47,197 nt of DNA, taken from Catenulispora sp. (GTDB lineage Bacteria; Actinomycetota; Actinomycetes; Streptomycetales; Catenulisporaceae). The DNA lies in contig JABFWL010000175.1 in assembly GCA_013362315.1 (NCBI GenBank), positions 1 to 47,197 on the forward strand, read 5' to 3'. The notes beneath the pieces are model-generated. The model did not search any database and was not told where the DNA came from. It saw only the letters and a list, made by a program, of their open reading frames with translations. The position numbers were made by a program, and so were the translations under genes. Every line of letters begins with the position of its first letter. Within the stretch, counting starts at the first letter, position 1. Below are positions 22,356 through 30,048 of this stretch, in pieces.

Positions 22356-23855
22356 ATGGCGACCGAACCACTCCACTCGATGGTCACCGCTGCCTTCGAA
22401 CTCCGGGCGACACCGATCGGGCAGTTGGCCGATGCCGCGGACACGGTGGCCATCGCCTGCCTGGCCCTGGCACGTGCCTTCCGTGCCGGCGGCCGGCTGC
22501 TGACGTTCGGGGCCGGCACGTCGGCCACCGACGCCCATCACGTCTGCGTCGAGTTCGTCCACCCGGTGATCGTCGGCAAGCGCGCGCTTCCGGCCTTCTC
22601 CCTGGCCGCGGACTCCGCCACGGTCACCGGCGTCGCTGAGGCCGCGAGCCCGGACGCGATGTTCGCCCACCAGCTCGAGATCCTGGGCCGGTCCGGAGAC
22701 GTCGCGCTGGGGATCTCCGGCGAGGGCGACAGCCCGAGTGTGGTACGGGCGCTGGTCGAGGCCCGGGAGCGCGGCCTGCTCACCGTCGCCCTCACCGGTG
22801 GGGACGGCGGCAGGGTCGCCCGGCACGGCCTGGCCGACCACTGCTTCACCGTGGACTCCGCCGACCCCCACGTGGTCAAGGAAGGCCAGGTCACCCTCTA
22901 CCACCTGCTGTGGGAACTCACCCACGCGTTCCTGGAGCAGCCGCAGACTCTCGATCGCGCGGAGGGAGCACAACGGGTTGGGACCGAGGGAAGCCCGGAC
23001 ACCGGCATCGCAGGGCTCTACCCTTTTCTCTACAGCGGCACCGGCTCGCTCACCGCGCTGACCGCCGAAGTGGCCGCCTCGGCCCGCGCCAAGATCGCCG
23101 ACGTCGTACGGCTCCGGCGCGAGGTCGGCGAGGCGCAGGCCGAGCGCCTCGCCGACTGCGCCGGCCGGCTCGCGCGGGCGTTCCACCAGGGCGGCACCCT
23201 GCTCGCCTTCGGCAACGGCGGCAGCAGTTCGGACGCCCAGGACGTGGTCCACACCTTCCTTCACCCCGGCCGCCGCAGGGCCGCGACCGGCCCGGATCGT
23301 GCCGCCGCCTGCGCCACCGCGAGCGCCCCGCAGGCCGAGACCGTCGCGCAGACCTCGGTCGCCGCCGCAGCCACGACCGCCCCGCATGGCTCGACCGCGG
23401 CGGCGGCCACCCTGCGCCCCGTCGTGACCACGACCACCGCAGACCCGGTCCCCGTCCCGGCTCTCTGCCTCACCAACGACACCGCCGTCGTGACCGCCCT
23501 GTCCAACGACGTCGGTTTCGAAGCCGTCTTCGCGCGCCAGGTCCAAGCGGTCGGCCGCCCCGGCGACATCGCGGTGGCGGTCTCCACCAGCGGAGGCTCG
23601 GCCAACGTCCTCGCCGCTCTGGCCGCCGCCCGTAAGGCCGGCCTGATCTCGGTCGGCTTCGCCGGCTACGGCGGCGGCCGGATGGCGGAACCGGGCTGCG
23701 TGGACCATCTCTTCGCGATCCCGTCGGCCTCGGTCCACCGGGTTCAGGAAGTCCAGACCACCCTCTACCACGTGCTGTGGGAAGCCGTTCAGGCCGAGCT
23801 CAGCCGCCTCGCGCCCGATCCCGCGCCCCGCACACCGCGGCCTGCCCGAGACTGA
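22356..23855 (+). CDS. tandem SIS-domain protein (phosphoheptose-isomerase-like) of hydrogenase locus
   Basis: Two sugar-isomerase (SIS) folds in one 499-residue chain. Domain 1 (about 15-195) has RLLTFGAGTSATDAHH; domain 2 (about 225-485) has TLLAFGNGGSSSDAQDVVH and STSGGSANVL, the phosphosugar-binding loops of GmhA-like isomerases. Domain 2 is split by an insertion of about 65 residues (roughly 310-375) rich in Ala, Thr and Pro. GmhA-like genes are known next to actinobacterial group 1h/5 hydrogenases, which is why I place it with that locus; the role there is unclear. The ATG at 22356 has only a weak ribosome site. The 3' end overlaps the convergent hypF by 56 bp. Confidence 0.85.
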   Translation: MATEPLHSMVTAAFELRATPIGQLADAADTVAIACLALARAFRAGGRLLTFGAGTSATDAHHVCVEFVHPVIVGKRALPAFSLAADSATVTGVAEAASPDAMFAHQLEILGRSGDVALGISGEGDSPSVVRALVEARERGLLTVALTGGDGGRVARHGLADHCFTVDSADPHVVKEGQVTLYHLLWELTHAFLEQPQTLDRAEGAQRVGTEGSPDTGIAGLYPFLYSGTGSLTALTAEVAASARAKIADVVRLRREVGEAQAERLADCAGRLARAFHQGGTLLAFGNGGSSSDAQDVVHTFLHPGRRRAATGPDRAAACATASAPQAETVAQTSVAAAATTAPHGSTAAAATLRPVVTTTTADPVPVPALCLTNDTAVVTALSNDVGFEAVFARQVQAVGRPGDIAVAVSTSGGSANVLAALAAARKAGLISVGFAGYGGGRMAEPGCVDHLFAIPSASVHRVQEVQTTLYHVLWEAVQAELSRLAPDPAPRTPRPARD

Positions 23856-26100
23856 CGCCGCCGTCGTTCGGCGGCACCCGTCGGTGGGTGAGCACTTCGA
23901 ATCCCACCCTCTCCAGACCCGCCACGCATCGCTGGACCAGCAGCACGTTCTGGAAAACCCCACCGGACAGCGCCACCACGCCCACCCCACTGTCCAGACG
24001 GATCCGTTCGCAGACCTCGACGACCGCCGCGGCCAGGCCGTTGTGGAAACGAGCCGCGACGACCGGTGCCGGCACCCCGGCGGCGAGGTCGTCGAGCACC
24101 CCGCCGACCAGGTCGGCCGCCCGCACCACCAGCGCCTCGCCCTCGGCGATCCGCACCGGATACCGCCCCTCCTCGTGCGGATCGGCCAGCTGTTCGAACT
24201 CGATCGCCGCCTGCCCTTCGTAGGAGACCTCGTCCCGGACCCCGGCCAGCGCGGCGACCGCGTCGAACAGCCGCCCCGCACTCGACGTGAGCGGGGCGTT
24301 GAGCCCTGCGCGCGCCGCCGCGACGACCTGGTCCAGCTCCGGCGAGCGGCGGGCGCGAAGCCCTTCGACGGCCCAGGTGTCCGGCCACGACGTCCCGTAC
24401 AGCGCGTCCAGATAGGCGGTCGCCATCCGCCACGGCCCCCGCACCGCCCGCGCGCCGCCCGGCATCGGAACCGGCGCCAGGTGTCCCGACCGCACGAAGC
24501 CCGCCAGATCCGCGAGCAGGAATTCGCCGCCCCACATGGTCCCGTCGAGGCCCATCCCCAGGCCGTCGAAGGCGACCCCGATCGCCGGGCCGGGCCGGTC
24601 GTTGTCGGCCAGGCAGGACGCGATGTGCGCGTGGTGGTGCTGCACGCCGACCAGCTCCACACCGGCGTCGTCGGCGACGAGGTCGAAGGCGTACTTGGTG
24701 GACAGGTACTCGGGATGCAGGTCGTGCGCGACGACCCGCGGTTCGACGTCGAACACCCGCTGGAAGTGCCCGATTCCCTCCACGAAGGACTCCAGCGTCT
24801 CGTAGTTCTCCAAGTCGCCGATGTGGTGGGACACGAACGCGTGCCGGTCGCGGGCCAGGCAGAAGGTGTTCTTCAGTTCGGGCCCGCAGGCCAGAACAGC
24901 TCGCGGGAACTCCCACGGCAGGGCCAGCGGTTCCGGAGCGAAGCCGCGCGAGCGGCGGATCGGCAGCGGAGCACCCCGCACCACCCGCATCACCGAGTCG
25001 TCGACCCGGGTGTGGATCGGCCGGTCGTGCAGCAGGAAGGCGTCGGCCAGGGGGGCCAGGCAGGTCAGGGCGTCGGCGTCGCGGTAGGCAATCGGCTCGT
25101 CCGACACGTTGCCGCTGGTCAAGACCAGCGGTTCCGGGTGCGCCGCGGTGAGCAGGTGGTGCAGCGGCGTATACGGCAGCAGCACGCCGAGCCGGCGCTG
25201 CCCGGGCGCCACCGAGGTGGCCACCCGCGCGCCGGTCCGGCGCTCCAGGAGCATGATCGGCCGGGCCGGGCCGGTCAGAAGCGCTTCCTCGGCGTCGTCG
25301 ACCCGGCACAGCCGCCGCGCGGCGGCGACATCGGGAACCATGACGGCGAGCGGTCGCTCTTCCCTGTTCTTGCGCCTTCGCAGCCTCCTGACCGCCTGCT
25401 CGTCCGCCGCTGACACCGCCAGGTGGTAGCCGCCGATCCCCTTGACCGCGAGGATCGTGCCGCGGGCGAGCAGTTCCCCGGCGCGGCCCACCGGATCTCC
25501 CGCGATGGCGCCGCCCGCGTCGTCCAGCAGACTCAGCCGCGGCCCGCAGTCCGCGCAGCAGACCGGTTGGGCGTGGAACCGCCGGTCGAGCGGGTCCTCG
25601 TACTCCCGGCGGCAGGGCCCGCACAAAGTGAACGCGGACATCGTCGTTCCCGGCCGGTCGTAGGGCAACTCCCTGACGATCGTGAAGCGCGGCCCGCAGT
25701 TCGTGCAGTTGGTGAACGCGTAGCCGAACCGCCGGTCGGCCGGGTCGGCCATCTCGGCCAGACAGTCGGCGCAGGTCGCCGTGTCGGGGGCGACGAGGGT
25801 GGTCCGGGGCCCGGTGCGGCCGCTGTGTGAGATGCTGAAGCCGGTCTGCGGGGGCTGCCCGGTCGGCGCGAGCGTCATCACCTGGACGTCTTCGACCCTG
25901 GCGAGCGGCGGCGCCTGGGTCCGGACCGCGTCGACGAGCCGGGCCAGCGCGGCGTCGTCGCCCTCGGCCTCGATCACCACGCCGCCGCCGTCGTTGTTGA
26001 CGAAGCCGCCGAGACGCAGCCGGCTCGCCACGCCGTAGACGAAGGGCCGGAACCCGACCCCTTGGACGACCCCGGCCACGCGTACGCGGATCCGGGTCAT
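23800..26100 (-). CDS. hypF: HypF carbamoyltransferase for [NiFe]-hydrogenase maturation
   Basis: Makes the carbamoyl group from carbamoyl phosphate and ATP and hands it to the HypE C-terminal cysteine, the source of the iron-bound cyanides. Domains in order: acylphosphatase (about 1-88, VAGVVQGVGFRPFVYG), two zinc-finger pairs (CADC/CTNC then CGPC/CCADC), YrdC-like (KGIGGYHLA, RRRKNREERPLAVM, LVLTSGNVSDEP), and the Kae1-like C-terminal domain (GVQHHHAHIASC, SGGVFQN, NDGGVSLGQA). Length of 766 aa is normal. The ATG at 26100 starts directly at the acylphosphatase; a TTG 15 codons upstream gives an unlikely tail. It faces away from the maturation operon across an 83-bp divergent gap. Confidence 0.96.
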   Translation of the reverse strand: MTRIRVRVAGVVQGVGFRPFVYGVASRLRLGGFVNNDGGGVVIEAEGDDAALARLVDAVRTQAPPLARVEDVQVMTLAPTGQPPQTGFSISHSGRTGPRTTLVAPDTATCADCLAEMADPADRRFGYAFTNCTNCGPRFTIVRELPYDRPGTTMSAFTLCGPCRREYEDPLDRRFHAQPVCCADCGPRLSLLDDAGGAIAGDPVGRAGELLARGTILAVKGIGGYHLAVSAADEQAVRRLRRRKNREERPLAVMVPDVAAARRLCRVDDAEEALLTGPARPIMLLERRTGARVATSVAPGQRRLGVLLPYTPLHHLLTAAHPEPLVLTSGNVSDEPIAYRDADALTCLAPLADAFLLHDRPIHTRVDDSVMRVVRGAPLPIRRSRGFAPEPLALPWEFPRAVLACGPELKNTFCLARDRHAFVSHHIGDLENYETLESFVEGIGHFQRVFDVEPRVVAHDLHPEYLSTKYAFDLVADDAGVELVGVQHHHAHIASCLADNDRPGPAIGVAFDGLGMGLDGTMWGGEFLLADLAGFVRSGHLAPVPMPGGARAVRGPWRMATAYLDALYGTSWPDTWAVEGLRARRSPELDQVVAAARAGLNAPLTSSAGRLFDAVAALAGVRDEVSYEGQAAIEFEQLADPHEEGRYPVRIAEGEALVVRAADLVGGVLDDLAAGVPAPVVAARFHNGLAAAVVEVCERIRLDSGVGVVALSGGVFQNVLLVQRCVAGLERVGFEVLTHRRVPPNDGGVSLGQAAVCGARDRARGG

Positions 26101-26183
26101 GCCACGCGTCCGTTCCGGCGAGCCAGCATCCTCATGGTCTATCAATACCGGCAGATCGGTGGAAAAAGACGTAGATTGCCGTC

Positions 26184-27200
26184 ATGTCGAACGCCGACCC
26201 CGTGACCGTGCCCCGCACCCTCGTCGCCGGCATCGGTAACGTCTTCCTCGGCGACGACGGCTTCGGCTCCGAGGCGGCCCGGCGGCTGCTCGCCGAACCG
26301 CTGCCGCCCGGGGTGTCGGTGGTCGACTACGGGATCCGCGGCATGCACCTGGCCTTCGACCTTCTCGCCGGCTACGACACGCTCGTGCTCGTCGACGCGC
26401 TCCCGCGCGGTGGGACGCCCGGCGATGTCACCGTGCTCGAGATCGGCGAGGAAGACATCGGTGACGGCGAGTTCGATGCGCACGGTATGAACCCGACCGC
26501 TGTGCTGGCGAGCCTGGGCCGGCTCGGCACCCGGCTGCCGCCGCGCACCTTCGTTGTGGGTTGCGAGCCCCGGGATGTCAGCGAGGGCATCGGTCTTACG
26601 CCGGAAGTGGCCGCAGCGATGAGCGTGGCCCTGTCGGCCATCCGGGTGCTTGTCTCCGGAGGGCCGGTAGGAGCGACGGCAGACGCGCAAACTAAGGGGG
26701 GTGACGGCGATGATCCAGATCGGGTCCGCCGGCTGCGGATCCGGAGCGGTTCCAGGCCGGTGACGCCCACCGACGACCCGGCCACTGAAAGCTGCGAAGG
26801 AGATCCCATGCACGAGATCGGCTACTGTGCCGGCGTCCTGGAAGCCGTCGAGCGCCGGGCCGCGGGCCGCCCGGTCGCCCGGATCGGGGTGCTGGTCGGG
26901 GCCCGGCACTGCATCTCCCCGGCGGCTTTCGAGCAGTCCTTCCACCTCGTCGCCGAGGGCGGTGTGGCGGCCGGGGCCGGCACCGAGGTGTCGATCGCGC
27001 CGATGCGTGCCTCGTGCGCCGCCTGCTCGGCGGGCTTCGAGACCCCCGAGCCGCTGCCGGCCTGCCCTGACTGCCACAGCACGGACGTGGTCACAGAAGG
27101 CGGCGACGAGCTGATGCTCCAGTGGGTCGAGTACGCGGACGGCGGCACGACCGTCGACCGCCCGGGCGACGTCGCGGTCGCCGTGCGAGAGGACCGCTGA
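26184..27200 (+). CDS. hydrogenase maturation protease joined in frame to HypA
   Basis: One uninterrupted 338-codon frame. Residues 1 to about 165 are a HycI/HupD-type endopeptidase that trims the large-subunit C-terminus after nickel insertion: GIGNVFLGDDGFGSEA, VDALP and DAHGMNP hold the expected Glu, Asp and His nickel ligands. A Gly/Asp/Arg linker of about 43 residues follows, then a complete HypA from residue 209. No stop separates them. A strong ribosome site lies just before the HypA methionine, so the cell may make a fusion, free HypA, or both. The large subunit in this operon has the matching cleavable tail. Normally these are two separate genes. Confidence 0.88.
   Translation: MSNADPVTVPRTLVAGIGNVFLGDDGFGSEAARRLLAEPLPPGVSVVDYGIRGMHLAFDLLAGYDTLVLVDALPRGGTPGDVTVLEIGEEDIGDGEFDAHGMNPTAVLASLGRLGTRLPPRTFVVGCEPRDVSEGIGLTPEVAAAMSVALSAIRVLVSGGPVGATADAQTKGGDGDDPDRVRRLRIRSGSRPVTPTDDPATESCEGDPMHEIGYCAGVLEAVERRAAGRPVARIGVLVGARHCISPAAFEQSFHLVAEGGVAAGAGTEVSIAPMRASCAACSAGFETPEPLPACPDCHSTDVVTEGGDELMLQWVEYADGGTTVDRPGDVAVAVREDR
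26796..26802 (+). promoter_or_regulatory. internal ribosome-binding site for HypA
   Basis: GAAGGAG five nt before the ATG at 26808, inside the continuous protease-HypA frame. It is the best Shine-Dalgarno match in this part of the operon. Confidence 0.75.
26808..27200 (+). CDS. hypA: HypA nickel chaperone (internal start within the fused frame)
   Basis: Delivers nickel to the large-subunit precursor. The 130-residue product has MHEIGYC at its start and the zinc site CAACSAGFETPEPLPACPDC (two CxxC pairs). In HypA the nickel ligands include the free N-terminal amine and His2, so a free N-terminus is expected for activity; that favours real initiation at 26808 behind GAAGGAG. The stop is 1 nt before the hypC GTG. 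No hypB partner follows. Confidence 0.88.
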   Translation: MHEIGYCAGVLEAVERRAAGRPVARIGVLVGARHCISPAAFEQSFHLVAEGGVAAGAGTEVSIAPMRASCAACSAGFETPEPLPACPDCHSTDVVTEGGDELMLQWVEYADGGTTVDRPGDVAVAVREDR

Positions 27201-27201
27201 C

Positions 27202-27474
27202 GTGTGCCTGGCCATCCCGGGACAGATCGCCGAACTCCTTCCGGAGGCCGGCGGACAGCTCGCCATGGTGGACGTGGTCGGGGTCAAGCGGAAGGTCAAC
27301 ATCGGCCTGCTGGAGGGCGACCTGGCCCCCGGTGACTGGGTGCTGATCCACGTGGGCTTCGCCATGTCCAAGGTGGACGAGCGGGAGGCCGCCGAGGCTC
27401 TGGCCGTGCTGGAGATGATGGGCCAGGCCTTCGACGAGGAGCTCCAGGCTGTGGCCGAATCGGATCCGGCGTGA
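27202..27474 (+). CDS. hypC: HypC chaperone
   Basis: Small chaperone that carries the Fe(CN)2CO group with HypD and binds the large-subunit precursor. It starts MCLAIPGQI, with the essential Cys2, and keeps GDWVLIHVGFAMSKVDE. The 90-aa length is normal. The GTG start is 1 nt after the hypA stop, and its own stop overlaps the next GTG (GTGA). Confidence 0.95.
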   Translation: MCLAIPGQIAELLPEAGGQLAMVDVVGVKRKVNIGLLEGDLAPGDWVLIHVGFAMSKVDEREAAEALAVLEMMGQAFDEELQAVAESDPA

Positions 27475-27707
27475 GCTTCGGGGAGTCCTGCTCCGCGACG
27501 GAAGGCTGCATCACCTGCGGCGACACCGCGATCGTGCTCACCGTCGTCTCGATCGATGACGCCGACGCCTGCTGCCAGGACGCCACCGGCCGCACGGAGC
27601 GCGTCGCCACCGAGCTGGTCGGGCCGGTCGAGATCGGCGACCGCCTGCTCGTGCACGCCGGAGTGGCCATCGAACTGCTGCCGCACGACGGCGTGCCGGA
27701 AGCCTGA
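27471..27707 (+). CDS. second HypC/HupF-like small protein with CITCGD motif
   Basis: A 78-residue protein whose C-terminal half (VGPVEIGDRLLVHAGVAIEL) matches the OB-like core of HypC. The N-terminus differs: instead of Met-Cys it has GCITCGD, and four further cysteines occur (C7, two in DACCQD, and C13/C16 of the motif). Similar HypC-like proteins occur beside actinobacterial hydrogenase genes. It may be a partner for HypD or for a second iron-ligand intermediate; this is inference. GTG start overlaps the hypC stop. Confidence 0.75.
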   Translation: MSFGESCSATEGCITCGDTAIVLTVVSIDDADACCQDATGRTERVATELVGPVEIGDRLLVHAGVAIELLPHDGVPEA

Positions 27708-27723
27708 CGAGAAGGAGAGCGCC

Positions 27724-28848
27724 ATGCGCTTCGTGGACGAGTACCGTGACCCGGACCTGGCCCGGGCGCTGTCGGCGCAGATCGCCGCGCTGACCGAGCC
27801 GGGGCGGCACTACAAGGTGATGGAGGTCTGCGGCGGCCACACCCACGCCATCTACCGGTACGGAGTCCACGACCTCCTCCCGGACAACATCGAGCTCGTC
27901 CACGGCCCGGGCTGCCCGGTCTGCGTGATCCCGATGGGCCGGGTGGACGACGGCATCGCGATCGCTGAGCAACCCGGCGTCATCCTGACCTGCTTCGGCG
28001 ACATGATGCGAGTGCCGGGCGGCCGTGGCTCGTTCCTGGAGGCGAACGCCCGGGGCGCCGACATCCGAATGGTGTACTCGCCGTTGGACGCCCTGCGCAT
28101 CGCTCGGGAGAACCCGGACCGGCAGGTGGTCTTCTCCGCGATCGGCTTCGAGACCACGGCGCCGTCGACGGCGCTGACCGTGCTGCGCGCGGAGCAGGAA
28201 GGCGTCGAGAACTTCTCGGTCATGTGCAGCCACGTCACGATCATCCCGGCGATCAAGGCCATCCTGGACTCTCCCGACCTGCGCCTGGACGCCTTCATCG
28301 GCCCCGGTCACGTGTCCACGGTCATCGGCTGCCGTCCCTACGAGTTCATCGCCCGGGAGCACGGCAAGCCGGTGGTGTGCGCGGGCTTCGAGCCGCTGGA
28401 CGTCCTCCAGTCGGTCCACATGATCATGCGGCAGCTGGCCGAGAGCCGGTGCGAGGTGGAGAACCAGTACGGCCGCGTGGTGCGCTGGGACGGCAACCCG
28501 CTGGCTCTGAAAGCGCTGAGCCAGGTCTTCGAGCTGCGTCCGTTCTTCGAGTGGCGCGGCCTGGGGTCCATCCCCCAGTCGGCACTGCGGTTCACGGCCG
28601 GCTATGCGCGCTTCGACGCCGAGCAGCGCTTCGAACTGCCAGGAGTCCAGGTCGCCGATCCCAAGGCGTGCCAGTGCGGCGAGGTGCTCAAAGGCGTCCT
28701 GAAGCCGTGGGAATGCAAGGTCTTCGGCACGGCGTGCACGCCGGAGACGCCGATCGGGACGTGCATGGTCTCCTCCGAGGGAGCCTGCGCCGCCTACTAC
28801 AACTACGGGCAGTACTCGCGGCAGCGCCTCGACCTGCAAGTGCTCTGA
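27724..28848 (+). CDS. hypD: HypD iron-sulfur scaffold for Fe(CN)2CO assembly
   Basis: Core of the HypCD complex that assembles the iron ligands. Family motifs are CGGHTHAIYRYG (near residue 37), GPGCPVCVIP and GFETTAPSTA, and the C-terminal cysteines that hold the 4Fe-4S cluster (ACQCGEVLKG, CKVFGTACTP, GTCMVSSEGACAAYYNY). At 374 aa it is full length. I chose the ATG at 27724 because GAAGGAG lies upstream and the family starts there (MRFVDEYRDP). Confidence 0.96.
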   Translation: MRFVDEYRDPDLARALSAQIAALTEPGRHYKVMEVCGGHTHAIYRYGVHDLLPDNIELVHGPGCPVCVIPMGRVDDGIAIAEQPGVILTCFGDMMRVPGGRGSFLEANARGADIRMVYSPLDALRIARENPDRQVVFSAIGFETTAPSTALTVLRAEQEGVENFSVMCSHVTIIPAIKAILDSPDLRLDAFIGPGHVSTVIGCRPYEFIAREHGKPVVCAGFEPLDVLQSVHMIMRQLAESRCEVENQYGRVVRWDGNPLALKALSQVFELRPFFEWRGLGSIPQSALRFTAGYARFDAEQRFELPGVQVADPKACQCGEVLKGVLKPWECKVFGTACTPETPIGTCMVSSEGACAAYYNYGQYSRQRLDLQVL

Positions 28849-28872
28849 GATCCGTACCGGAGGTCGGCATCG

Positions 28873-29955
28873 ATGCCCAAGACTCTCACCGAACAAGAAG
28901 TCGGCGCCCGTATCGAGGAGATCCGGCTGCGACCCAAGAGGTTTCGCGACGACCGCGTCACCATGGCGCACGGGGCCGGCGGCAAAGCCAGCCGCTCGCT
29001 CGTGGAGGGCCTGGTGGTGCCGCTGCTGGGCGAGTACGCGCCGAGTGCCCTCGGCGACGCGGCCGTTGTGACCGTCGAGGGTACCCGGATGGCCTTCACC
29101 ACCGACAGCTTCGTGGTCAGCCCGCTCTCCTTCCCCGGCGGCTGCATCGGCGACCTGGCCGTGAACGGGACGGTCAACGACCTCGCGGTGAGCGGCGCAC
29201 GGCCGCTGGCGATCTCACTGGCGATGATCCTGGAGGAGGGCCTGCCGGCCGACGTCCTGGAGCAGCAGGTCCGCGCCGTGGCGGCGGCCGCGGCGGCCGC
29301 CGGGGTCCAGGTGGCCGCCGGGGACACCAAGGTGGTGGAACGCGGGAGATGTGACGGGATGTACCTGACGACGGCCGGGGTCGGAGTGGTGCGCTCCGGC
29401 GCCGAGCTGGCCCCTGAGCACGTGCGTCCGGGTGACAAGGTCCTGGTCTCCGGGCCGATCGGCGACCACGGCGTGGCGATCATGCTGGCCCGCGGCGGCC
29501 TGGACTTGGAGGCCGACCTCCGCAGCGACACGCAGAGCCTGTGGCCGGTGGTCGAGAGCCTGCTGGACGCCTGCGGGCCCGGCGTGCGCTGCCTGCGGGA
29601 CGCCACCCGGGGCGGGGTGGCCACGGTCCTCAACGAGATCGCCCTGGCGGCCGGGGTGGGCGTCGTGCTGGCCGAGAGTCGCGTGCCGGTCCGCCCCGAG
29701 GTCACCGGGGCCTGCGAGATCCTCGGGATCGATCCGCTCTACGTGGCCAACGAGGGCAAGCTGGTCGCTTTCGTCGCGCCGGAGGCTGCGGACGCCGCGC
29801 TCGCCGCCATGCGCGGGACCGCGGCGGGCGCCGAGGCCGCCGTCGTCGGCGAGGTCCGTGCCGACCCCCCGGGACGGGTGCTCGGCAAGACCGGCTTCGG
29901 CGGTCACCGGGTCATCGACGTCCTCGTCGGAGACCCGTTGCCGCGGATCTGCTGA
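28873..29955 (+). CDS. hypE: HypE, dehydratase forming the thiocyanate intermediate
   Basis: Dehydrates the carbamoylated C-terminal cysteine to thiocyanate, donating cyanide to HypCD. The ATP-binding AIR-synthetase fold shows AHGAGGKAS, FTTDSFVVSP and DATRGGVATVLNE. The chain ends in PRIC, with Cys360 as the modified residue, so the 3' end is intact. GGAGG lies upstream of the ATG at 28873. Confidence 0.97.
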   Translation: MPKTLTEQEVGARIEEIRLRPKRFRDDRVTMAHGAGGKASRSLVEGLVVPLLGEYAPSALGDAAVVTVEGTRMAFTTDSFVVSPLSFPGGCIGDLAVNGTVNDLAVSGARPLAISLAMILEEGLPADVLEQQVRAVAAAAAAAGVQVAAGDTKVVERGRCDGMYLTTAGVGVVRSGAELAPEHVRPGDKVLVSGPIGDHGVAIMLARGGLDLEADLRSDTQSLWPVVESLLDACGPGVRCLRDATRGGVATVLNEIALAAGVGVVLAESRVPVRPEVTGACEILGIDPLYVANEGKLVAFVAPEAADAALAAMRGTAAGAEAAVVGEVRADPPGRVLGKTGFGGHRVIDVLVGDPLPRIC

Positions 29956-30048
29956 TCCGCCGAACGGACCACCGAGGCGATCGCTCCCATGTCGCCTGAA
30001 CCCGTCACCCATGGTGGTATGGCGATGACCCTGAGCGAGGAAGCATCC

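Noticed and set aside
27556-27723. Longer hypD frame starting at 27556
   Set aside because: It overlaps the HypC-like gene, and the family start with GAAGGAG is at 27724.
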